Assembly (NCBI GenBank): GCA_015064855.1
Contig: SVRK01000003.1
Location: 1-64,000 of the forward strand
Source: Oscillospiraceae bacterium
Lineage (GTDB): Bacteria > Bacillota > Clostridia > Oscillospirales > CAG-272
Reading direction: 5' to 3'
DNA: 64,000 nucleotides
This document shows positions 49,906-59,554 of the stretch, piece after piece. The stretch's first letter is position 1; every line of letters begins with the position of its first letter. The translations under genes were made by a program, and so were the position numbers. The notes under the pieces are model-generated. The model did not search any database, was not told where the DNA came from, and saw nothing but the letters and a program-made list of their open reading frames with translations.

Positions 49906-49983
49906 GAAGACAATAATAGAGCATTATTTGCTCTATATGCCATTTAAAATGGCAAGGTAAAATCGGCAAAGGAGGACAAATCA

Positions 49984-50328
49984 ATGCCAGGAACAAGAAA
50001 ACTCGGCAAGCCAACGGATCAAAGAACTGCTATGCTTCGTGGTATGGTAACATTGCTTCTTGAAAAGGGTTCAATCGAAACAACTCTTCCAAGAGCAAAG
50101 GAGCTTCGTTGCGTTGCTGATAAAATGATAACTCTCGGTAAGAAGAACACACTTGCTGCTCGTAGAGAGGCTCTTGCTTACATCACAAAAGAGGATGTTG
50201 TTAAGAAGCTCTTCGACGTAATCGCTCCAAAATATGCTGATCGCGTAGGTGGTTACACACAAGTTTACAAGCTCGGTCCGAGACGTGGAGATGCCGCTGA
50301 AATGGCTCTCATTAAGCTTGCTGACTAA
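49984..50328 (+). CDS. rplQ: 50S ribosomal protein L17
   Basis: [38 protein letters not shown]. Confidence 0.98.
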   Translation: MPGTRKLGKPTDQRTAMLRGMVTLLLEKGSIETTLPRAKELRCVADKMITLGKKNTLAARREALAYITKEDVVKKLFDVIAPKYADRVGGYTQVYKLGPRRGDAAEMALIKLAD

Positions 50329-50337
50329 TAGTAAGAT

Positions 50338-50370
50338 AAAAAGGATGCTACTTTGTAGCATCCTTTTGTT
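50338..50370 (+). terminator. Terminator of the alpha operon
   Basis: aaaaggatgctactttgtagcatccttttgtt. Confidence 0.85.
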
Positions 50371-50469
50371 TAGAAATAAGGCTTTTGGCATCTTAAAATG
50401 AATAGAAAGCTCAATGCTATATATGAACATATGAGCATGATTTTATATCAGTCTTATAAAAGACAAACA

Positions 50470-50498
50470 AAAAAGCAGATTTTTCAATCTGCTTTTTG
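50470..50498 (-). terminator. Terminator of pfkA
   Basis: aaaaagcagatttttcaatctgcttttt, T-rich on the minus strand. Confidence 0.75.
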
Positions 50499-50504
50499 CT
50501 TTTA

Positions 50505-51572
50505 TTAATAACCGATTGCATTAACTACTTCGTACATATTAACAAAGTACTCGTGTCTTTCTTTGCAAATCGCTTTCATTTCTTCAATTTGTTCAGGTGT
50601 GAATGCATCAAGGTCGCCATCCTTTAATTTGTTTTTATACATTCTGTCAAGAATGAGCGCAAATTTGATTTCCATAGATGTGATTTTGTCGTGACGTGAA
50701 ATTACAACAACGTCACTAACACCGTTAAGTAGAAGCTCAACTGCCTTATAACCGCATTTTGCTGCAAAGTTTCTGTCGTTAAGCGTTGGTATGCCACCAC
50801 GAACAATATGAGCAGGACGAACGAAGCGAGCCTCAATTCCTGTCTTTTCTTCTATTTCTTTGGTAAGTCCTTCGCTAAATGCACCGCCAAGACCCTCAGC
50901 TACAACTACTATGAAGCTACGCTTTCCGTTATCACGAGCTTCACGCATTTTTGCAAATAATGCTTCCTTGTCGAATTCGATTTCTTGAACTGCAACACCG
51001 ATAGCGTTAAGAGCAAGACCTGTTTCGATGGCAATATAACCAGCGTTACGTCCCATAACCTCAATAACGTTACATCTAGCGTGAGATTCACAGGTGTCAC
51101 GTAAAGCATCTCCGAGCTTCATTACAGTGTTCATAGCTGTATCATATCCAACAGTAATATCAGATGCTGTGATGTCATTGTCGATAGTTCCGGAAACACC
51201 GATACAAGGAATACCACGGATGCTAAGATCGGTAGCGCCTCTAAACGTGCCATCACCACCAATAGCAATAATTCCATCTATATTGTGCTTTTTACAGGTG
51301 GCAATAGCCTTTTGCATACCCTCTTCAGTTTTGAATTCATCACAACGGTCAGAGAAAAGGAATGTACCGCCGAGAGAAACAATTCCGGCAACGTCGTTTT
51401 TTGTAAGAGGTCTAATTCTATCGTTGATAAGACCTGAATATCCACCTAAAATTCCAACAACCTCAACCCCTTGATTGATTGCCGCGCAGGTAACACTCTT
51501 GATAACTGAATTCATACCGGGGGCATCGCCGCCAGATGTCAATATACCGATTTTCTTAAATTTAGTATCCAT
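50505..51572 (-). CDS. pfkA: 6-phosphofructokinase
   Basis: IGILTSGGDAPGMNSVI, IAIGGDGTFRGA and CIGVSGTIDNDI motifs. Confidence 0.96.
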   Translation of the reverse strand: MDTKFKKIGILTSGGDAPGMNSVIKSVTCAAINQGVEVVGILGGYSGLINDRIRPLTKNDVAGIVSLGGTFLFSDRCDEFKTEEGMQKAIATCKKHNIDGIIAIGGDGTFRGATDLSIRGIPCIGVSGTIDNDITASDITVGYDTAMNTVMKLGDALRDTCESHARCNVIEVMGRNAGYIAIETGLALNAIGVAVQEIEFDKEALFAKMREARDNGKRSFIVVVAEGLGGAFSEGLTKEIEEKTGIEARFVRPAHIVRGGIPTLNDRNFAAKCGYKAVELLLNGVSDVVVISRHDKITSMEIKFALILDRMYKNKLKDGDLDAFTPEQIEEMKAICKERHEYFVNMYEVVNAIGY

Positions 51573-51739
51573 TTTAAACTCCTTTGTTTTAAAGAACCAT
51601 AAATCTTAAATATTCTAACATAATATATATATAAAATCAATAGTTTTGGGAAAAATTACAAATTTTTAAGTTAACTTGTTTCTTAATGAATAGTATTTCT
51701 CCAACTGGTAAATAATATTTCAAATCGGAGGAATAAAAA

Positions 51740-52339
51740 ATGAGAATTATAGCAACAATACTAATTTCAGTAGCTACCTTTTTTACTTTAAACTCGCTGA
51801 TTCCAACAGCAAACGAATATGAAATTTACGACTCGTGTGTGAGATTACACGTTTTGGCAAATTCAAATAGTGAAGAAGACCAAAAGGTAAAATTAAAGGT
51901 AAGAGATAGGATATTGAGTGAAATATCCACTTATGAATTAAAAAGCAAGGAAGAGGCCTTAAAGACGGTAGAAGAAAACAAGAAAAAGATGGAAGAGCTT
52001 GCAAGGGAAGAGCTTGAAAAAAATGGTTTTGACTATGATGTGAAAATTGATATTGGACTGGAAGATTATCCAACCAGAAATTATGAGGATTTTTCACTGC
52101 CATCCGGCACGTATACATCAGTAAGAGTTTTGCTGGGGGACGGTGAGGGTGAAAACTGGTGGTGTGTGCTTTATCCACCACTTTGCACCGCGTCTGCAAT
52201 TAAATATGATGATGAAGCGTGCGTAGACGTAGGGCTTACAAAGGACCAATACAGTCTAATAACTCAAAGCAGTGGAAAGTATAAGGTCAAATTTAAAATT
52301 TTAGAGTTGACAGCTGGTGCGATTGGCATTAAATATTAG
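51740..52339 (+). CDS. spoIIR: Stage II sporulation protein R
   Basis: CVRLHVLANSNSEEDQKVKLKVRDRILSEI and WWCVLYPPLC, hallmark SpoIIR motifs. Confidence 0.92.
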   Translation: MRIIATILISVATFFTLNSLIPTANEYEIYDSCVRLHVLANSNSEEDQKVKLKVRDRILSEISTYELKSKEEALKTVEENKKKMEELAREELEKNGFDYDVKIDIGLEDYPTRNYEDFSLPSGTYTSVRVLLGDGEGENWWCVLYPPLCTASAIKYDDEACVDVGLTKDQYSLITQSSGKYKVKFKILELTAGAIGIKY

Positions 52340-52526
52340 AGAAAGCTTCTCGAAAAGTAAAAATATTAAATATATTTTTTTGTGAAAAACGGACACAGGG
52401 TGAGGAAAAAACTGGAAAATCTTCGCTTTGTGTCTTTTAGCTTGTAAAAAAACTTTATTATGCTTGAAAATTTGAAATGAAAGTAGTACAATATAAATAT
52501 TGTAATAATTTTTTAGGAGGTTTAAT

Positions 52527-53372
52527 ATGTTTGGATACGTAAAGCCGTGTGTACCTGAGCTAAAGGTGCGCGACCATGAGCTATATAAAGCAACGTATTG
52601 TGGACTTTGTCGCACAATGGGAAAAAGTACAGGCTGTGTTTCCAAGCTTACCTTAAACTATGATTTTGTGTTTTTAGCCCTTTTGCGAATGCTGCTTACA
52701 GGCGAAAAAGCAGAGGTGAAAATGCGTCGTTGCGCTGTTCATCCGCTAAAGAAAAGACCTATGCTTGAGCCAAATGAAGCATTAAGATTTAGTGCTAAAT
52801 CTAGTGTTATTTTAACGCGGTCAAAACTCAAGGACAACATAAATGATTCACGAGGACTATCTCGCATAAAAGCAAAAACAGTGGGACTAGTGTCTGTTTT
52901 TTTCAAAAAAACCGAGAAAAAGTACATTCCACTCCAAGAAAAAATCGCTTCTTGCATAGAAGCACTTACTAAACTGGAAAAAGAAAATTCCGATTCGCTT
53001 GATATGACCGCAAACACCTTTGGTGAATTACTTGGTAATCTAATTTCTTATGAGCTTGAGGGGGCAAATGCAAGAATCAGCTATGATATAGCTTTTCATC
53101 TTGGAAAGCTTATCTATATTTTAGATGCCTGTGATGATTTCGAGAGGGATAAAAAAAGCGGTTCGTTCAACGTGATAAAAAACGCATTTGGAGAAGAATT
53201 TACCGAAGAAACAAAGAAAATTTTACAGTGTTCAATGACTCTCGAGCTTGAAAAAATGGCGAGGAGTGTCGAGCTTTTGGATTTTTCCGAGTGTAAGGAC
53301 GTTGAAAGAATTCTCAAAAATATAACCTACATAGGTATGCCTGACCAAATTGAAAAAACACTCAAAATATGA
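52527..53372 (+). CDS. DUF5685-like protein
   Basis: MFGYVKPCVPELKVRDHELYKATYCGLCRTMGKSTGCVSKLTLNYDFVFLALL. Confidence 0.75.
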   Translation: MFGYVKPCVPELKVRDHELYKATYCGLCRTMGKSTGCVSKLTLNYDFVFLALLRMLLTGEKAEVKMRRCAVHPLKKRPMLEPNEALRFSAKSSVILTRSKLKDNINDSRGLSRIKAKTVGLVSVFFKKTEKKYIPLQEKIASCIEALTKLEKENSDSLDMTANTFGELLGNLISYELEGANARISYDIAFHLGKLIYILDACDDFERDKKSGSFNVIKNAFGEEFTEETKKILQCSMTLELEKMARSVELLDFSECKDVERILKNITYIGMPDQIEKTLKI

Positions 53373-53479
53373 TGACCTTATATTTGTTTTGTGAAAATAT
53401 TTTGAAGAATTAAATAACGCCTTTACAATAATGAAATACTGTGATACAATATTAAAAACGTTTCCATGGAGGAAAATAG

Positions 53480-54067
53480 ATGAAGAATCCTTATGAGGTG
53501 CTTGGTATTTCGCCAAGCGCAACAAATGAAGAGGTTAGAGATGCTTATAGGGCACTTGCAAGAAAATATCATCCCGACAACTATGTTGATAGCCCTCTTG
53601 CCGATATGGCTGAGGAAAAAATGAAGGAGATAAACTCTGCTTACGATGAGATTTTACGTATAAGAGCAGAGGAAAAGAATTCGTCTTCCAAATCAGATAC
53701 AAACCAAGGCAATTATAGTGGAGCACGTCGAGAAGAGTATTTTAAAATACGTCAAGCAATAAATAATAACGATTTTAAAACCGCCGAGCAGCTTCTTAAT
53801 CAAGTTGAACAGTTTAAAAGAGATGCTGAATGGTTCTTTTTAAAGGGTTGTGTGCTTTTGCACAGCGGTTATCATTTCGATGCAATAAGATATATTAACC
53901 GCGCCTGTGAGCTTGACCCTGGCAACCAAGAATATGCAACACTTCGCGATAATTTGCGCGCTCAATCAAATGCTTATGGAAATCCAACGTCAAGAGAGGG
54001 CGGTATGGGATGTTCAATTTGTGATATTTGCTCATTCCTGATTTGCCTTGACTGTATGTGCAGATAA
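53480..54067 (+). CDS. J-domain protein with TPR-like region and Cys-rich C-terminus
   Basis: NPYEVLGISPSATNEEVRDAYRALARKYHPDNY; C-term CSICDICSFLICLDCMCR. Confidence 0.88.
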   Translation: MKNPYEVLGISPSATNEEVRDAYRALARKYHPDNYVDSPLADMAEEKMKEINSAYDEILRIRAEEKNSSSKSDTNQGNYSGARREEYFKIRQAINNNDFKTAEQLLNQVEQFKRDAEWFFLKGCVLLHSGYHFDAIRYINRACELDPGNQEYATLRDNLRAQSNAYGNPTSREGGMGCSICDICSFLICLDCMCR

Positions 54068-54073
54068 TCAACT

Positions 54074-54592
54074 ATGAAAAAAGCAAGAGAGATTGCCTTT
54101 CTCGGCATTATTTGTGCGCTCAGCGTTGTCTTTTTGATGCTTGGCTCAATCCTTGATGTTTTAGATATCACAGCTGCAATTATTGCCTCGCTTTTGCTTT
54201 TTATTGCCAACGAGGAGTTGAAAGCAAAATCCTTGATGGTGTATTTTGCAACAGTTGTAATTTCACTGCTTTTTACGTTTGTTGGTAGCCCACTACCGGC
54301 TATTGAATATGCAATTTTTGCAATATATCCGATTTTAAAGCCAGTTATAGAAAAAACGCCAAGGATTGTATCGTACATCTTAAAAGCTATATACATTGTG
54401 CTTGCCAGCTGTGGAACGGTGCTGCTTATGTCATTCTTTATTATGCCGTTTGCCGAGCCACGTACGTTTTTTATTTACCTTTTACTTTTCATACTGGTAA
54501 TAGTGCTTTTTGACCTATTACTTTTGCGATTTAAAAGATACTATCAATTCAAATTAAGACACACCTTAAAAATAGACAGATTTTTTAATTAA
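54074..54592 (+). CDS. Hypothetical polytopic membrane protein
   Basis: About 5 hydrophobic helices; REIAFLGIICALSVVFLMLGS start resembles ECF S-component/DUF2232-type proteins (weak). Confidence 0.5.
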   Translation: MKKAREIAFLGIICALSVVFLMLGSILDVLDITAAIIASLLLFIANEELKAKSLMVYFATVVISLLFTFVGSPLPAIEYAIFAIYPILKPVIEKTPRIVSYILKAIYIVLASCGTVLLMSFFIMPFAEPRTFFIYLLLFILVIVLFDLLLLRFKRYYQFKLRHTLKIDRFFN

Positions 54593-54601
54593 ATATATGT
54601 T

Positions 54602-54648
54602 AAAATAAACAAAAATCACGGTACAAAAGCCGTGGTTTTTGTTTATTT
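54602..54648 (+). terminator. Intrinsic terminator
   Basis: Long stem aaataaacaaaaatcacgg/ccgtggtttttgtttattt. Confidence 0.75.
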
Positions 54649-54670
54649 ATACGATAATATTATAAAAAAG

Positions 54671-54700
54671 TTGACAAACTTTCTATATATAATGTAAAAT
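54671..54700 (+). promoter_or_regulatory. Sigma-A promoter upstream of yicC
   Basis: TTGACA, 18-nt spacer, TAAAAT. Confidence 0.7.
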
Positions 54701-54737
54701 TAATATATTAAGTATATTATATTTAAGGACGGAAAAT

Positions 54738-55625
54738 ATGTTTAGAAGTATGACTGCCTTTGGCAGAGCAAGAGAAACGGTGAATGGCAAGGATATTGTT
54801 GCAGAAATCAAGTCTGTAAACAATAGATATTATGACTGCACCGTGAAAATCACAAAGCTTTATAGCTTTTTAGAGGACAAAATCAAGCAATATCTTCAAT
54901 CAAAGGGTATTTCTCGCGGTAAGGTTGAGGTTTACGTTTCAATAGACCTGCTTGAGCAAGAGGGAATTGAAATAAATCTTGATACCGCGTATGCAAAATC
55001 TTATATTGATGCACTTTGTAAGCTTCGCGACACCTTTGATTTAAAGGACGATATTACCACCTCACGCGTGGCTATGAACAAGGACATTTTCACGATAAAA
55101 AAGCCGGACGACGATATTGAAAAGGACTGGGCTGACATTAAGGTTGTTCTTGACAAGGCGCTTGAAACATTCTTCCAAAGACGTGAGAGCGAGGGCGAAA
55201 ATCTTTACAAAAACATTGTTGAAAAGATTGGTAATATTAAGGAATATTTGAAGGAAATCGAGAAAAATTCCGAAAGCGATATTAAGGGCTATGCTTCAAA
55301 GCTTGAGGAAAGAATTTTGAAATTCTTAAACGATAATTCCGTTCAAATTGATGAACAAAGAATACTTACCGAGGTTGCGATTTTTGCGGATAAGGTTGCA
55401 ATCGACGAGGAGCTTGTAAGACTTGGCAGTCACTTTGACGCATTCAATGAAATTGTGGCGTCGGGCGAGCCGGCGGGCAGAAAGCTTGATTTCTTACTTC
55501 AGGAAATGAACAGAGAAACCAATACAATAGGCTCAAAGGCATCAAATACAAGCACCGCGCACTTGGTTGTAAATATTAAGAATGAGCTTGAAAAAATCAG
55601 AGAGCAAATTCAAAATATAGAGTAA
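54738..55625 (+). CDS. yicC: YicC/YloC family endoribonuclease
   Basis: MFRSMTAFGRARETVNGKDIVAEIKSVNNRYYD...RKLDFLLQEMNRETNTIGSKAS. Confidence 0.96.
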   Translation: MFRSMTAFGRARETVNGKDIVAEIKSVNNRYYDCTVKITKLYSFLEDKIKQYLQSKGISRGKVEVYVSIDLLEQEGIEINLDTAYAKSYIDALCKLRDTFDLKDDITTSRVAMNKDIFTIKKPDDDIEKDWADIKVVLDKALETFFQRRESEGENLYKNIVEKIGNIKEYLKEIEKNSESDIKGYASKLEERILKFLNDNSVQIDEQRILTEVAIFADKVAIDEELVRLGSHFDAFNEIVASGEPAGRKLDFLLQEMNRETNTIGSKASNTSTAHLVVNIKNELEKIREQIQNIE

Positions 55626-55628
55626 GCT

Positions 55629-55883
55629 ATGAAATTTGTAAATTTAGGCTTCAACAATATGATACTCGACCAAAGGATAGTGGCAATAGTTTCTCCCGAT
55701 TCCGCACCCGCTAAAAGGATAGTTAGCGAGGCAAAGGAGAATATGCGTATTATCGATTGCACAGGAGGACGTAGGACAAAATCCGTCATTATTACCGATT
55801 CTGACCACGTTATTTTATGTGCTTTATCATCCGAAGCTTTGGCAAGTAGATTAAATGACAAAAATGAAAGTCAAGGAGAATAA
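55629..55883 (+). CDS. remA: DUF370/RemA family regulator
   Basis: MKFVNLGFNNMILDQRIVAIVSPDSAPAKRIVSEAKE...DCTGGRRTKSVIITDSDHVILCAL. Confidence 0.92.
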   Translation: MKFVNLGFNNMILDQRIVAIVSPDSAPAKRIVSEAKENMRIIDCTGGRRTKSVIITDSDHVILCALSSEALASRLNDKNESQGE

Positions 55884-55885
55884 AA

Positions 55886-56491
55886 ATGAAAAAAGGACTT
55901 TTATTTATTATTTCCGGACCGGCAGGCAGTGGCAAGGGCACGGTTGTAAATGCCTTGCTGACAAAGCATCCCGAGCTAAAGCTTTCCATATCAGCAACGA
56001 CAAGAGCTCCTCGCCCGGGGGAGGTAAATGGTGTTCATTACTACTACATTACAAAGGAAGAATTTGAAAATCGCATTGAAAACGGCAAAATGCTTGAGTA
56101 TACCACATACAGTGGCAACTATTACGGAACCCCTTTAAAGGAAGTAAATGAGGCTATGGACAGTGGTTATGACGTTATCCTTGAAATAGAGGTTGACGGT
56201 GCAATGCAAATCAAAAAGAAAATGGAAAAATCCGTCACTATTATGTTGACTCCGCCGAGCGCAGAGGTTTTAGAGCAAAGACTTCGTGGCAGAGGCACAG
56301 AAACAGAGGACGTTATAAAATGGCGACTTCAACGGGCAAAGGAAGAAATAAAATTAATGCCTGAATATGATTACGCTGTTATAAACGAGGACGGTGGGGC
56401 AGAGGCTTGTGCCGATGAAATTTACGGCATAATAAAAGCAGAGCACCAAAAAACAATTTACACTAGTTCAATTATTGAAAAATTTATATAA
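55886..56491 (+). CDS. gmk: Guanylate kinase
   Basis: IISGPAGSGKGTVVNALL...SATTRAPRPGEVNGVHYYYITKEEF. Confidence 0.97.
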   Translation: MKKGLLFIISGPAGSGKGTVVNALLTKHPELKLSISATTRAPRPGEVNGVHYYYITKEEFENRIENGKMLEYTTYSGNYYGTPLKEVNEAMDSGYDVILEIEVDGAMQIKKKMEKSVTIMLTPPSAEVLEQRLRGRGTETEDVIKWRLQRAKEEIKLMPEYDYAVINEDGGAEACADEIYGIIKAEHQKTIYTSSIIEKFI

Positions 56492-56506
56492 GTTAGGAGA
56501 AAAACA

Positions 56507-57010
56507 ATGCTTTATCCATCAATCCAAGAATTATTAAAGGCTACCGAAAAAGACGGTAAGGAAAGACTTAACAAATATTCCATCACTATGGCAACCGCTA
56601 AATGCGCTCGTGTTATTACAAACGAGTATGCAGAGCAAAGCTACTATGCTAGCAAAAAGAGTGGCAAGGATAACGATAGCGGAGTAAAGAAGGAATATAA
56701 GGACGAAAAGAGTGTAAAGAATGCTCTTCGCGAAATGAAGGAGGGCGAATTTGAAATTTATTTGCCAGGAGAAGAGGGCTACGATGAGTCAATGGTAGAA
56801 ATTAAAAACTACGTTGAGCCAAAGGAAGAGCCTGTATACTACAAGCCTGTTCAAAGAGTAGAGCTTGACAAGGAAGAAAATGACGAGGACTACGACGACT
56901 TCGACGATGAGGAGATTGAAGACGAGGAAGAAATCTCAACAGAGGAATTAATGGGCGCTGAAAACGTTTATGAAGAAAACAGCGGATTCTCTATTGATGA
57001 GGCTGAATAA
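56507..57010 (+). CDS. rpoZ: DNA-directed RNA polymerase omega subunit with long acidic C-terminal extension
   Basis: NKYSITMATAKCARVITNEY omega-like core between gmk and priA; acidic tail. Confidence 0.8.
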   Translation: MLYPSIQELLKATEKDGKERLNKYSITMATAKCARVITNEYAEQSYYASKKSGKDNDSGVKKEYKDEKSVKNALREMKEGEFEIYLPGEEGYDESMVEIKNYVEPKEEPVYYKPVQRVELDKEENDEDYDDFDDEEIEDEEEISTEELMGAENVYEENSGFSIDEAE

Positions 57011-57043
57011 TTTTTAGAAAAACAAATTTAAGGGGGCGTGATT

Positions 57044-59545
57044 ATGAGGGGCGAATATATAGAAGTTCATATTCTTGACGTGCCATATCACGCCGACTGC
57101 GAGTACACTTATTATGTACCACTTGATTTTAGAAGCGATATTGAAATTGGTAGTATGGTTGTGGTTCCCTTTGGACGTGCGGATAGACAAAAAACCGCCA
57201 TTGTAACGAGGGACGATATTATAACAGCTCCAACAAGCTCGGCAGTGAAGCCTATAAAGTCGGTGCTATCCTCATACTTAAAGCTAGATAGCGAAATGCT
57301 TGAGCTTTGCCATTTTATGAAAAAGCGTACGCTTTGTACTGTTGGTGAGGCGGTGAAATGCATTGTTCCGTCAGCCATTATGGCAAAGACGGAGGAACGC
57401 TTTTACCTCGGGGATTGTGACAAGAAAATCGAGCCATACCTAAAGGATTTATATGACTTTATCGCAGAGAAAGAATGCGTTAACTATAAAAAAATCAGCG
57501 AAAGATTTGGAGAAGCACATCAGCTTCTTTCAAGACTTTTGAGAATGGGTGCTATAAGGAAAGAAACCTTTGTTGAGGAAAAGGATAAAAACAAATACGA
57601 AACAAGGGTTAAGCTAAACATCACCAAGGAAGAGGCAATTAATATTGCCGAGGGCGCCTCGCAAATCAGATTGCGTAGCGAAAAGCACGCAGATATTTTA
57701 CGTCTTTTAGTTGAATATGACGAGCTAAGCGACAAGCAAATTTACGAAATGTGTGATTCTCAAAAGAGCCATATTGACGCTCTGATTAAAAAGGAGCTTG
57801 TTTCTACCTACAAGGTTGAGCTTTTCCGCGATCCTTATGCGCTTTTAAAGGAAACCAAGGAAAAGGAAGAAATCAAGCTGAACGATATTCAGCTTGATGC
57901 ATTAAATTCTCTTAAGGAATTATATTTTTCGCGTGAGCCAAGAGCAGCACTTCTTTTCGGTGTTACCGGCAGTGGTAAAACAAGTGTAATCAAAAAAATG
58001 ATAGACGAGGTTATAAGTGATGGCAAGGGCGTAATTATTTTAGTGCCCGAGATTTCCTTAACACCTCAAACCGTATCGGTATTTTGCTCTTATTATCAAG
58101 AGCGCGTTGCTGTTATACATTCATCACTCTCAGCAGGAGAGAGATTTGACACATACAAAAAAATTGCGGATGGAGAAGCTAATATAGTAATAGGCACTCG
58201 CTCCGCTATCTTTGCACCTATAAAGAACCTCGGTATGATTGTAATAGACGAGGAACAGGAGCATACCTATAAATCAGACACAAATCCCAAATATAGCGCG
58301 CACGATATTGCAAGATTTAGATGCGCTAAATCAAACGCCTTAATGCTTCTTGCCTCAGCTACCCCATCGCTTGAATCCTTCTATAAGGCAAAGGATGGCA
58401 CGTATACTCTTGTTAAAATGATGTCAAGGTATGGACAAGCCACCTTGCCCGATGTTTTAATTACGGATATGCGTAAGGAAAAATCAAGGGGAAATATAGG
58501 GCCTTATAGCATTAAATTAGCAGACTATTTATTAAGAACCAAAGAGGATAATCGTCAATCAATTCTGTTTTTAAATAGACGTGGATACCATTCCTCAATT
58601 TCTTGTCAAAGCTGTGGTGAGGTTTTGGAGTGTCCAAACTGCTCGGTTGCGTTGACGTATCATACCTACAAAAAAATAGATGAGGAGCTAACTCCCGAAA
58701 ACGCACATTCTCTAATAGAGAAAAACGGTACTTTACGTTGCCACTACTGTGGTTATAGGACAAGGGTACCTATGAAATGCAAGTGTGGAGAGAGTGATTT
58801 TAACTACGTTGGCTTTGGTACGCAAAAGGCGGAGAGTGAGCTTCAAAGGCTTATGCCAAGCGCAAAATCTTTGCGTATGGATGCTGATACAACAACCTCA
58901 AAATCATCGTATGAGCAAATTTTGGGCGATTTTAGAAATCAAAAGGCTGATGTTTTAATTGGAACTCAAATGGTTACAAAGGGACACAATTTTCCTCTTG
59001 TTACGCTGGTTGGCGTTATCTCCGCTGATACTATGCTCTATACCAGTGATTTCCGTGCCGCTGAAAGAACTTTTTCTATGCTCACACAGGTTGTTGGACG
59101 CGCGGGCAGAGCTAGGGACAAGGGAGTTGCTATTATACAGACAAGCTCACCGAATGAGCAAACGATTCAGCTTGCCGCAAAGCAGGATTATGAGTCGTTT
59201 TATGAGAATGAAATCCAAATAAGAAAGGCTTATCAGTTTCCGCCGTTTTGCGATATTGTTCTTATAACTATGACATCACCTAATGAAACGATTTTAAATT
59301 CTTTTTCAAACGACGTTATAAAATCACTTGAAGAGGAAATGAAGGAAGAAAAAATCCCTGCGATTGCATACGGTCCTTTTGAAGCACCGATATACAAGAC
59401 GCAAGGCAAATATAGAAAGCGCATTATTATAAAATGCAAATTGAATAATAAGCTGCGCGAGATATTTTCAAAGCTATACATAAAATGCACGAAGGGCTCG
59501 GATAAAAATTATATATCCATAGACTTTAACCCTTCTAGCTTATAA
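57044..59545 (+). CDS. priA: Primosomal protein N' (replication restart helicase)
   Basis: LLFGVTGSGKTSVIKKMI, VIDEEQEHTYKS, CQSCGEVLECPNCSVALTYH and IGTQMVTKGHNFPLVTLVGVISAD. Confidence 0.97.
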   Translation: MRGEYIEVHILDVPYHADCEYTYYVPLDFRSDIEIGSMVVVPFGRADRQKTAIVTRDDIITAPTSSAVKPIKSVLSSYLKLDSEMLELCHFMKKRTLCTVGEAVKCIVPSAIMAKTEERFYLGDCDKKIEPYLKDLYDFIAEKECVNYKKISERFGEAHQLLSRLLRMGAIRKETFVEEKDKNKYETRVKLNITKEEAINIAEGASQIRLRSEKHADILRLLVEYDELSDKQIYEMCDSQKSHIDALIKKELVSTYKVELFRDPYALLKETKEKEEIKLNDIQLDALNSLKELYFSREPRAALLFGVTGSGKTSVIKKMIDEVISDGKGVIILVPEISLTPQTVSVFCSYYQERVAVIHSSLSAGERFDTYKKIADGEANIVIGTRSAIFAPIKNLGMIVIDEEQEHTYKSDTNPKYSAHDIARFRCAKSNALMLLASATPSLESFYKAKDGTYTLVKMMSRYGQATLPDVLITDMRKEKSRGNIGPYSIKLADYLLRTKEDNRQSILFLNRRGYHSSISCQSCGEVLECPNCSVALTYHTYKKIDEELTPENAHSLIEKNGTLRCHYCGYRTRVPMKCKCGESDFNYVGFGTQKAESELQRLMPSAKSLRMDADTTTSKSSYEQILGDFRNQKADVLIGTQMVTKGHNFPLVTLVGVISADTMLYTSDFRAAERTFSMLTQVVGRAGRARDKGVAIIQTSSPNEQTIQLAAKQDYESFYENEIQIRKAYQFPPFCDIVLITMTSPNETILNSFSNDVIKSLEEEMKEEKIPAIAYGPFEAPIYKTQGKYRKRIIIKCKLNNKLREIFSKLYIKCTKGSDKNYISIDFNPSSL

Positions 59546-59554
59546 GGAGAAAAA

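Noticed and set aside
50338-50498. Hairpins between rplQ and pfkA as a regulatory RNA
   Set aside because: Explained as back-to-back terminators for convergent transcription units
51094-51474. 126-aa plus-strand ORF opposite pfkA
   Set aside because: Antisense shadow of a well-supported gene
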